From an uncultured Mycoplasmatota bacterium (GTDB taxonomy: Bacteria; Bacillota_I; Bacilli_A; RF39; UBA660): 11,774 nucleotides of DNA. A program made the translations under genes and the position numbers. Where the stretch lies: contig CAMMBO010000026.1 in NCBI GenBank assembly GCA_946494435.1, positions 1 through 11,774 on the forward strand, in the 5' to 3' direction. The notes beneath the pieces were generated by a model, which saw nothing but the letters and a program-made list of their open reading frames with translations, ran no database searches and was not told the DNA's origin. Shown one piece after another: positions 1-5,926 of this stretch (position 1 is the first letter of the stretch; the number at the start of each line of letters is the position of its first letter).

Positions 1-2
1 AT

Positions 3-887
3 GAAGTTAAACAAAAAATGATAGAGTATTATAAGGATAAAATGCGTGATAAAAAAATTCCTTATGTCGTATTTCAAGCGAAAGATGAAGATACTGTTAT
101 TACAATGTATGAATCTGGTAAAGTTATGTTTCAAGGAGTGTCAGCTGATGTAGATGCTAGTATGTGGGGTACTATATTAAGTAATACAAAAGAGGAAAAA
201 GAAAAACAGAAAGAAAAGGATTCTATATATCATAATTGTTCATCTGTTGGTAGTGACGAGGTAGGAACAGGAGACTACTTTGGTCCTATTGTGGTAACGG
301 CAACATATGTAAGTAAGGATAATGTAAAATACTTAGAAGATTTAGGAATAAGAGACTCTAAAAAACTAACTGATGACTTTATTTTAAAAGTAACACCAGA
401 AGTTATTAAAAAGATCCCTTATCGTAGTTTAATTTTAACTAATAAAGAATATAATGAAAAGTATAGTAAAGATATTAATATGAATAAGATTAAAGCCATT
501 ATGCATAACAAAGTACTTTATCAAATAATGCAAGATTTAAAACCAGAAGTTGACTATATTATTGTCGATGAATTTGCAAGAGAAGCTAGATACTATGATT
601 ATATTAAAGATGTTCCTAACATTCAAAGAGGTATTACTTTTGTTCAAAAGGCAGAAGATAAGAATTTAGCAGTTGGCGCAGCATCTATTATTAGTAGATA
701 TATATTTCTAAAAGAGTTTGACAAGTTATGCGATGAAGTTGGCCTACCTCTTCCTAAAGGAGCAGGTCCTGAAGTTGATAAAGTTGGGGAAGAACTTGTT
801 AATAAGTATGGAGAAGAGAAGTTAAAAGAAGTAGCAAAGTATAACTTTAAGAATACTCAGAGAATATTAAAAACTCTTATATTTTAG
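3..887 (+). CDS. rnhC: Ribonuclease HIII, 5'-partial (start lies before the window)
   Basis: RNase HIII hydrolyses the RNA strand of RNA-DNA hybrids in the cytoplasm, removing R-loops and primers. Residue numbers here count from the Met at position 18. The first ~60 residues are the TBP-like substrate-binding domain typical of HIII (FQAK and SGKVMFQG motifs). The catalytic domain follows, with GSDEVGTGDYFGP around D80-E81, D184 in IIVDEF, and D214 in KAEDKNLAVGAASII; this spacing fits the HIII active site. The Met at 18 is probably not the true start. The frame stays open to the window edge (codons Glu-Val-Lys-Gln-Lys precede it), and known HIII proteins carry about 15 more residues before this point. 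No promoter is visible. The stop is followed 13 nt later by the HD-domain gene on the same strand. Confidence 0.93.
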   Translation, partial: EVKQKMIEYYKDKMRDKKIPYVVFQAKDEDTVITMYESGKVMFQGVSADVDASMWGTILSNTKEEKEKQKEKDSIYHNCSSVGSDEVGTGDYFGPIVVTATYVSKDNVKYLEDLGIRDSKKLTDDFILKVTPEVIKKIPYRSLILTNKEYNEKYSKDINMNKIKAIMHNKVLYQIMQDLKPEVDYIIVDEFAREARYYDYIKDVPNIQRGITFVQKAEDKNLAVGAASIISRYIFLKEFDKLCDEVGLPLPKGAGPEVDKVGEELVNKYGEEKLKEVAKYNFKNTQRILKTLIF

Positions 888-900
888 GGGAAAATGGAAT

Positions 901-1662
901 ATGATAGATTTAGAAAATGTAGATAAGACTTTTAAAGATTATGTTAGTAAGTTTGATTTAAATAATGTTACTATTAAAAGAAAATATGATCATACTTTAA
1001 GAGTAAAAGATAATTGCAAATACATTGCTAAAGCCCTTAATTCTTCTTTAGAAGATACTAATCTTTTAATATTAATTGGTTATCTACATGATATTGGCAG
1101 ATTCAAACAAATAGAATTGTATAACTCTACTAATGATGACATAGTTAATCATGCTGATTTAGGAGTAGAGATTCTTTTTAAGAATAGTCTTATCAGAAAA
1201 TTTGTAAATGATGATAAATATGATGAAATTATCTATAAAGCTATTAAATATCATAATAAATTAAATTTAAATTATGACCTATCTCCTAAAGAAGAACTAT
1301 TTTGCAAAGCTATAAAAGATGCTGATAAATTAGATTTATTATATATTGCAGCATATTATGATAATATTAAAGATTTCTACAGATTACCATATATAGAAGG
1401 AACTAAACTAAATTTCAAAGTTAAAGAAGATTTTGATAATCATAGATTAGTTGATTTAAAAAACAGAAAAACTGCTATAGATAAACTTGCAAATATTCTC
1501 GCTTTTATTTATGATTTGAATTTAAATGAAAGTAAATTACTTATAAGTGAAAAACTAATAAATGATATTATTAATACATTTATAAAAACATATAATGTCA
1601 AAGACACAAGCGAATGTCTATATTTAAAAGATAATATACTTAAATATTTAAATAACGCATAG
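901..1662 (+). CDS. HD-domain phosphohydrolase of unknown substrate
   Basis: This 253-residue protein belongs to the HD superfamily of metal-dependent phosphohydrolases. The metal-binding pattern is visible in order: H31 (YDHTLRV), the HD pair H63-D64 (YLHDIGRF), H84 (NHADLG), H118 (KYHNK) and D142 (DADKLDLLY). The rest is mostly predicted helical, with no membrane segment and no fused synthetase or GGDEF domain. A standalone HD protein of this size could act on a nucleotide or cyclic nucleotide, but the sequence does not show which. The start is ATG 901, with AGGGG at 886-890 as the likely ribosome site overlapping the end of rnhC. It is probably cotranscribed with rnhC across a 13-nt gap. 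Its stop lies inside the hairpin at 1648-1685. Confidence is high for the fold and low for the substrate. Confidence 0.85.
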   Translation: MIDLENVDKTFKDYVSKFDLNNVTIKRKYDHTLRVKDNCKYIAKALNSSLEDTNLLILIGYLHDIGRFKQIELYNSTNDDIVNHADLGVEILFKNSLIRKFVNDDKYDEIIYKAIKYHNKLNLNYDLSPKEELFCKAIKDADKLDLLYIAAYYDNIKDFYRLPYIEGTKLNFKVKEDFDNHRLVDLKNRKTAIDKLANILAFIYDLNLNESKLLISEKLINDIINTFIKTYNVKDTSECLYLKDNILKYLNNA

Positions 1663-1685
1663 AAGCAAATCTATGTGTTATTTAA
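1648..1685. terminator. Bidirectional terminator-like hairpin between convergent genes
   Basis: The left arm 1648-1663 (TTAAATAACGCATAGA) pairs with the right arm 1670-1685 (TCTATGTGTTATTTAA). The stem has 16 bp with a single G-T wobble and a 6-nt loop. It overlaps the last codons and stops of both the HD gene (+) and the Fic-like gene (-), which end only 8 nt apart. The flanking U-tracts are weak (ATTT-type, provided partly by the stem), so termination efficiency is uncertain. Confidence 0.6.
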
Positions 1686-2333
1686 TTCTAATCCAAATAT
1701 ACATTTATCATATAGAAAAGGAATTATTTTCTCTTTCTTACCAGTATTATAATATTCTGTTAATAGTTTATTAAATTCATTTATATCATCTTCCTTAACA
1801 GAAATAATACCACAACCATTACTTATAAGGAGTTTATTAGCAACTAAGATAGCGGTTCTTTTATTACCATCCCAAAATATTTGACTTCTCTTCAAATGGA
1901 GCATAAGATTTAAACTTCTACTAGTTATATTATCTTCTTTTAAAATCTCGTTTATATTTGTAATAACATCTTCTCTATTAGGAATATCAGGAATATAGTC
2001 TACTCCATTTATACCAACTTTTCCGGTCCTTAAAACACCCCATTCTAAAGATTCATTCCTTGATACAAACGAATTAACTTTACATATAAAATCGAGTGTA
2101 ACATCACTATCTATATTAGAAATAGTAAAATTCCAAGCATTCCTCAGATTTAAAATGCAATTTATTTCATCTAATCGTAAACCAGAAACATTTACTCCTT
2201 CCAAAACTTTCTTAGTATCTTCATAAGTTATATTAATTCCTTCAAGTCTAGCACTATTAAAGATGTTAGAAGCAAGCATTTTTCTCGCTAAAGATAAATT
2301 ATATTCTTTTGTTAAATGATATTTATCATACAT
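1671..2333 (-). CDS. Fic-like protein with His-to-Gln substitution in the catalytic motif
   Basis: This protein (220 residues) is Fic/DOC-related. Fic enzymes usually transfer AMP or another nucleotide phosphate to a protein target. Counting from ATG 2333, an inhibitory-helix motif of the S/T-x-x-x-E-G/N type is seen at S27-G32 (SARLEG). The Fic core is at 151-159 (QIFWDGNKR), against the usual H-x-F-x-D/E-G-N-G/K-R, so the catalytic His is Gln here while F, D, G, N and R remain. Similar Gram-positive Fic-like proteins with Gln in this place exist as far as I recall, so this may be a subfamily trait. It is the last gene of the XRE-ImmA/PIN/Fic operon, starting 18 nt after the PIN stop. A GTG start at 2342 (AGGA at 2350-2353, 7-nt spacing) would add three residues and is nearly as likely. 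Transferase activity should not be assumed. Confidence 0.82.
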   Translation of the reverse strand: MYDKYHLTKEYNLSLARKMLASNIFNSARLEGINITYEDTKKVLEGVNVSGLRLDEINCILNLRNAWNFTISNIDSDVTLDFICKVNSFVSRNESLEWGVLRTGKVGINGVDYIPDIPNREDVITNINEILKEDNITSRSLNLMLHLKRSQIFWDGNKRTAILVANKLLISNGCGIISVKEDDINEFNKLLTEYYNTGKKEKIIPFLYDKCIFGLELNNT

Positions 2334-2351
2334 ATAAATCACTTCTTTTTC

Positions 2352-2867
2352 CTAAACTATAACTAATTCTGTTTTAAACTCTTCTATTAAATTATTAATA
2401 TCTTCTTCCGGTATTCTAGTCTTTTTACATTTTTTCAATAAAATACAAGCCTTAATCGCTTCCCTACAAGATATTATATTCTTTTCTTTTAACAATCTAA
2501 TAATTTTTAAAGTTCTAATTACTTTTACACCATTTTCAAGAGAATATTTTCTTAACCTATCATCTCCTGTTGCAAGTACCCCATCATTATCTCTTGCAAG
2601 TATATAATTAATTACATCATATATAGATAATTTACTTTCTTTACTAGCCAAGGTACTCACTTCAATTAATTGTTCTTCTGTTATCTTGAGTGTTTTAAAT
2701 TTATTAATTATTTCTAAATTACCAGTTTTAAAGTTTACTTCATCATTTTTAACTAAATCGCTTATATAAACATTATCTAAGTTTACAAACTTATCTAAAA
2801 TATTTGCATTACTTAAATCTGTTATTATGTTAGTATCAGTAACTATAATCTTCTCTGTTATACTCAT
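2352..2867 (-). CDS. PIN-domain protein, putative ribonuclease toxin
   Basis: This 171-residue protein has a PIN-like fold, the nuclease domain of VapC-type toxins. Visible acidic residues are D11 in the N-terminal strand (VTDTNIITDL), D84 (SIYDVINYILA) and D102-D103 in TGDDRLRK, followed by a GVKVIRTL strand-helix typical of PIN proteins of the DUF3368/COG2405 kind. The C-terminal ~55 residues form a Lys-rich helical extension. The start codon lies inside the upstream XRE-ImmA gene: the two reading frames overlap by 32 nt, which suggests coupled translation. A run of five G lies about 10 nt upstream of the ATG. Context suggests a toxin or effector controlled by the preceding regulator. The RNA target, if any, is unknown, and whether all acidic residues needed for metal binding are present needs a structural model. 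Confidence 0.75.
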   Translation of the reverse strand: MSITEKIIVTDTNIITDLSNANILDKFVNLDNVYISDLVKNDEVNFKTGNLEIINKFKTLKITEEQLIEVSTLASKESKLSIYDVINYILARDNDGVLATGDDRLRKYSLENGVKVIRTLKIIRLLKEKNIISCREAIKACILLKKCKKTRIPEEDINNLIEEFKTELVIV

Positions 2868-3879
2868 CAGCTGATACCCCCAAAAGTTCGCAAGCTTTAT
2901 TTAAAGTGATAATACCATTTGCTTTTAATTTATGAACAATTCGCTTAAATCCATATGATATTTCAGGTATTATAGGATTAGGATCATTTTTACCTATATT
3001 TTTACTTATAAATATGTTTAATTTTTTATATAAGTATTCATTAATAATATTTAAATCTTTTAGTCTATATACAATCGCTGCATAACTAACTTTATATTCA
3101 TTTTTAAAAGCATTTAACTCATAAAAACTTATTTTTTTTCTTAGTGAACCAAACTCATTTATAATCGCTTCTTTAGGCATTAGTAAAGCACTTGCGAAAC
3201 GATTTGCAAGTTTTTCTGCATCTATTTTTTCATTTTTAATATCTAATATTAAATGACCTAGTTCATGTGCAATAGTAAATCTTTGTCTTGCTCCATCAGT
3301 TATACCATCTAATAAAACAATAACAGGAACTCCTTCAACAATTTCGCTTAATCCATCAAAATCACTAAAACGATTATCATAATTTTTTACTTGAATTATA
3401 ATAATACCTAAGTTCTCTAATATATTAATTAAGTCTGAAATTGGCTGTTTATTAGATATTTCAATAAAATTTCTAAACTTCTCCGCTGCTTTTTCAGCAT
3501 CATTAAAATCATTACATGAATATTTCTTAAGTTTAAAAGTATTACTATTTACATTACTTAAATCAAGAACTTCTAAATATTTAGAAACTTCTTCTAATAT
3601 CAATTGTTTTAAAAGCTCTAAATTTCCACCAACTAACCTTTTTTTCTTTCTAAAAGAAGTAAATTCCATTTTAGGATTCTTATATGCTTTAATTAAATCA
3701 ATAGTTTTAACTTTATAAGCATTAGCAAATTCTATTAGTTTAGATGAATTAGGTACTATATCACCTTTCTCATATTTTGAAATAGCAGTAGAAGACATAT
3801 TAAGAAGTTTACCTGCTTCTTTAAGAGAAAGATTTTTTAATAATCTTATTTTTTTTAAATTTTTTCCAATTTCATTCAT
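2836..3879 (-). CDS. XRE-family HTH regulator fused to ImmA/IrrE-type metallopeptidase
   Basis: This is a 347-residue two-domain protein. Residues ~5-60 form an XRE/Cro helix-turn-helix (NLKKIRLLKNLSLKEAGKLL, then SSTAISKYEKGDIVP). A central linker leads to a zincin domain of the COG2856 (ImmA/IrrE) family with H205-E-L-G-H209 in FTIAHELGHLIL. Downstream lies a second conserved segment, EKLANRFASALLMP, whose Glu222 is the likely third zinc ligand. The C-terminus has another helix-rich tail. Such proteins repress their own operon and may be inactivated by, or perform, proteolysis after stress. The chosen start is ATG 3879 because AGGTG (3886-3890) stands 6 nt before it. The alternative GTG at 3888 is itself part of that ribosome site. 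It heads the operon with the PIN and Fic genes and has its own promoter and a candidate operator. Confidence 0.88.
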   Translation of the reverse strand: MNEIGKNLKKIRLLKNLSLKEAGKLLNMSSTAISKYEKGDIVPNSSKLIEFANAYKVKTIDLIKAYKNPKMEFTSFRKKKRLVGGNLELLKQLILEEVSKYLEVLDLSNVNSNTFKLKKYSCNDFNDAEKAAEKFRNFIEISNKQPISDLINILENLGIIIIQVKNYDNRFSDFDGLSEIVEGVPVIVLLDGITDGARQRFTIAHELGHLILDIKNEKIDAEKLANRFASALLMPKEAIINEFGSLRKKISFYELNAFKNEYKVSYAAIVYRLKDLNIINEYLYKKLNIFISKNIGKNDPNPIIPEISYGFKRIVHKLKANGIITLNKACELLGVSADEYNREDYSY

Positions 3880-3885
3880 AATCCT

Positions 3886-3890
3886 CACCT
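3886..3890 (-). promoter_or_regulatory. Ribosome-binding site that fixes the XRE-ImmA start
   Basis: AGGTG read on the minus strand is 6 nt from ATG 3879. The apparent upstream GTG start at 3888 consists of bases of this site, so it is unlikely to be used. Confidence 0.7.
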
Positions 3891-3904
3891 CTTTTATAGT
3901 TTAT

Positions 3905-3933
3905 ATTTTATCATCAGAAAGAGCATTTGTAAA
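3905..3933 (-). promoter_or_regulatory. Sigma-A-type promoter of the XRE-ImmA/PIN/Fic operon
   Basis: On the minus strand TTTACA (-35, 3928-3933) is followed after exactly 17 nt by TAAAAT (-10, 3905-3910). Each hexamer differs from consensus at one position. Initiation near 3898 would leave a short leader before the ribosome site at 3886-3890. Confidence 0.65.
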
Positions 3934-3945
3934 CTAAATAATGCT
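3922..3945. promoter_or_regulatory. Candidate operator palindrome over the -35 box
   Basis: AGCATT (3922-3927) and AATGCT (3940-3945) are perfect inverted arms around a 12-nt AT-rich centre that contains the -35 hexamer. The position is right for autorepression by the XRE domain encoded immediately downstream. Half-site length and symmetry fit a dimeric HTH, but no second copy was noticed in the window, so binding is inferred. Confidence 0.4.
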
Positions 3946-3948
3946 ACA

Positions 3949-3986
3949 AAAAAAGATTTATGTTGTTTTTTACATAAAACTTTTTT
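3949..3986. terminator. Symmetrical rho-independent terminator ending the long Asn operon
   Basis: The arms AAAAAAG-A-TTTATGT (3949-3963) and ACATAAA-A-CTTTTTT (3972-3986) pair with one A-A mismatch (T-T on the minus strand) around an 8-nt loop. On the minus strand the stem ends in a run of T just before the XRE promoter, about 14 nt beyond the stop of the 160-residue gene. It therefore separates the two minus-strand operons. The stem is AT-rich and only moderately stable. Confidence 0.6.
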
Positions 3987-3999
3987 GATTAAATTTTAT

Positions 4000-4482
4000 T
4001 CACTTCTTTTTAAATTCAATTATCTCTTTTTGCCTTGCAAGTTCTTCTTCTAAAAGTTCTGTAACTAAAACTTTATTTTTCTTTCTACCTTCTAAAATAT
4101 CTATATCTTCTTCAATTACCAAATCCCTATAATTTTTATGATTATAATAAAGAGGTTCTTTAGAATAAATTGCAACTTCTACATATTTATCTTTCTCTTC
4201 TTCTTTGTAAAAAGGCAAAGCATTCTCCAAATAATTAACCTGTTCCTTACTGCAAATTTCTGGCAAATATAATAAATATCCTACTCTTAAATTTAACATT
4301 GATATATAATTGATAGATGCTAAAGATAAGGCAGCTGCCTCATCCGTAGATAATGATATATTAAGATTGTTTTTAGTAGCAAATTTTCTAAAGCTATCTA
4401 AATGAACATAACCAAATTTAAATTTATCACTCCAAACTTCTTTACCATTCTCATCGATTATTTTAAGAAGAAAATTATCCAT
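4000..4482 (-). CDS. Uncharacterised 160-residue protein at the end of the Asn-tRNA operon
   Basis: I do not recognise a family. The protein is soluble-looking, with no signal peptide and no clear membrane helix. An N-terminal ~35 residues of likely beta-strand character (FLLKIIDENGKEVW) are followed by an Ala/Ser/Leu-rich helix (DEAAALSLASINYISML, ~47-63). Next come a hydrophobic strand (GYLLYLP), an acidic-lysine stretch (~93-100) and a charged C-terminal helix rich in Glu and Lys (~138-160) that could be a coiled coil. Translation looks genuine: a strong AGGAGGT overlaps the asnS stop codon, the start is 10 nt after asnS, and the gene ends just before the terminator at 3949-3986. It is therefore the last member of the T-box-controlled operon. 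A function linked to asparagine or tRNA would be inference from position alone. Confidence 0.8.
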   Translation of the reverse strand: MDNFLLKIIDENGKEVWSDKFKFGYVHLDSFRKFATKNNLNISLSTDEAAALSLASINYISMLNLRVGYLLYLPEICSKEQVNYLENALPFYKEEEKDKYVEVAIYSKEPLYYNHKNYRDLVIEEDIDILEGRKKNKVLVTELLEEELARQKEIIEFKKK

Positions 4483-4492
4483 ACATTACCTC

Positions 4493-5875
4493 CTAAAACT
4501 CACAGTTACCAGGTGTTCTTGGATATGGTATAACATCTCTTATATTTTCTACACCTGTTAAATAGATTAAAAGTCTTTCGAATCCCATACCAAATCCTGA
4601 ATGAACACAACCACCATATTTACGTAGGTTAATGTACCAGTCAAGTTCTTCCTTATCCATACCTAACTCATCCATACGAGCGACTAATTTGTCATAATCT
4701 TCTTCTCTTTGAGAACCACCCATTATCTCTCCTGCCCCAGGCACTTCAAGGTCAACTGCTGCAACTGTCTTTCCATCAGGATTTTGTTTCATATAGAAAG
4801 CTTTAATATCTTTAGGCCAGTCGGTAATAAATACTGGTCCATCAAAATATTCTGTGATATATTTCTCATGTTCTTTAGCGATATCTTCTCCTTGAATAGG
4901 CTCAAACTCCCATTTAACATCTGCTTTCTGTAATATGTCTATAACCTCTTTATGAGTAATTCTAGTAAATTTAGATTTAACTAATTTAGTAAGTTTATCA
5001 AGTAGTCCTTTTTCTACAAACTTATCTAAGAATTCCATTTCATCTTTACAATGTTCTAATACATAACTGACTACATACTTTAACATCTCTTCCATTATTT
5101 CCATATCACCATCTAAATCACAGAAAGCAATCTCAGGCTCTATCATCCAAAACTCATTAGCATGTACTTTAGTATTAGAGTTCTCTGCTCTAAAAGTAGG
5201 GCCAAAAGTATATGTTTTTTTGTAAGCAAGAGCGAATGTCTCTGCTTCTAATTGTCCTGATACCGTTAATGATGCAGGCTTAGAAAACATATCTTTACTA
5301 TAATCTACTTTTCCATCTGCTTTTGGAACATCCTCTAAATCAAGGCATGTTACATGAAACATCTCTCCTGCTCCTTCACAGTCACTTGCTGTAATTAATG
5401 GAGCATGAAAATAAACATAACCTCTATCTTGGAAATATTTATGAATAGCATAAGCTGCTACACTTCTAACTCTAAATACTGCTTGAAACAAGTTAGTTCT
5501 AGGTCTAAGATAAGCTTGCTCTCTTAAAAACTCACGAGAGTGTTTCTTAGGTTGAATTGGATAGTCTTCTGGACACTCTCCTAGTAATATAACTTCACTT
5601 GCCTGTATTTCAAAAGGTTGCCCTTCCTTAGGTGATTTAACTACTGTTCCTACTACTCTAATTGCACTACCAACATGATACTTTTGTATCTCTTCAAAAT
5701 CTTCTAATTTATCATCATAAACAACTTGTATATGTTTAAAACAAGTACCATCAGAAAAATCTATAAAACCAAACTCTTTTTGTTTACGATGATTTCTAAT
5801 CCATCCTTCCAAAGTTACTTCTTTATCCATATATTCATCTATTTTTTCATATAATTCTTTTGCATCAATTACCAT
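4493..5875 (-). CDS. asnS: Asparaginyl-tRNA synthetase
   Basis: AsnRS (class IIb, cytoplasmic) charges tRNA-Asn directly with asparagine using ATP. At 460 residues it is full length for the bacterial type. The N-terminal OB-fold anticodon-binding domain (~1-100, EVTLEGWIRNHRKQKEFGFI) is followed by a hinge with HSREFLREQAYLRPRTN (~112-128). The catalytic core has motif 2 at ~228-248 (FRAENSN...EFWMIEPE) and motif 3 at ~426-434 (GFGMGFERL). The active-site elements seen are intact, so it should be functional. Translation starts at ATG 5875 with GAGAGGAA just upstream. It follows aspS by 51 nt and shares the T-box transcript with GatCAB and an AspRS of non-discriminating type, so this cell seems to hold both routes to Asn-tRNA. 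Confidence 0.96.
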   Translation of the reverse strand: MVIDAKELYEKIDEYMDKEVTLEGWIRNHRKQKEFGFIDFSDGTCFKHIQVVYDDKLEDFEEIQKYHVGSAIRVVGTVVKSPKEGQPFEIQASEVILLGECPEDYPIQPKKHSREFLREQAYLRPRTNLFQAVFRVRSVAAYAIHKYFQDRGYVYFHAPLITASDCEGAGEMFHVTCLDLEDVPKADGKVDYSKDMFSKPASLTVSGQLEAETFALAYKKTYTFGPTFRAENSNTKVHANEFWMIEPEIAFCDLDGDMEIMEEMLKYVVSYVLEHCKDEMEFLDKFVEKGLLDKLTKLVKSKFTRITHKEVIDILQKADVKWEFEPIQGEDIAKEHEKYITEYFDGPVFITDWPKDIKAFYMKQNPDGKTVAAVDLEVPGAGEIMGGSQREEDYDKLVARMDELGMDKEELDWYINLRKYGGCVHSGFGMGFERLLIYLTGVENIRDVIPYPRTPGNCEF

Positions 5876-5926
5876 AATTATTCCTCTCTTTCTTAACTAG
5901 TATAGCACTAATTGAGGTTTTATACA

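Noticed and set aside
18..20. ATG 18 as the true start of rnhC
   Set aside because: The frame is open to the window edge, family members have about 15 more residues, and no ribosome site precedes this ATG.
1671..3933. Prophage remnant around the ImmA-like gene
   Set aside because: There is no integrase, structural gene or attachment repeat, and the flanks are ordinary genes; ImmA-like proteins also occur outside phages.
4709..4933. Plus-strand open frame of 74 codons opposite asnS
   Set aside because: It is antisense to the well-conserved catalytic domain of asnS, has no ribosome site and its Cys/His-rich product is an artefact of the reverse strand.
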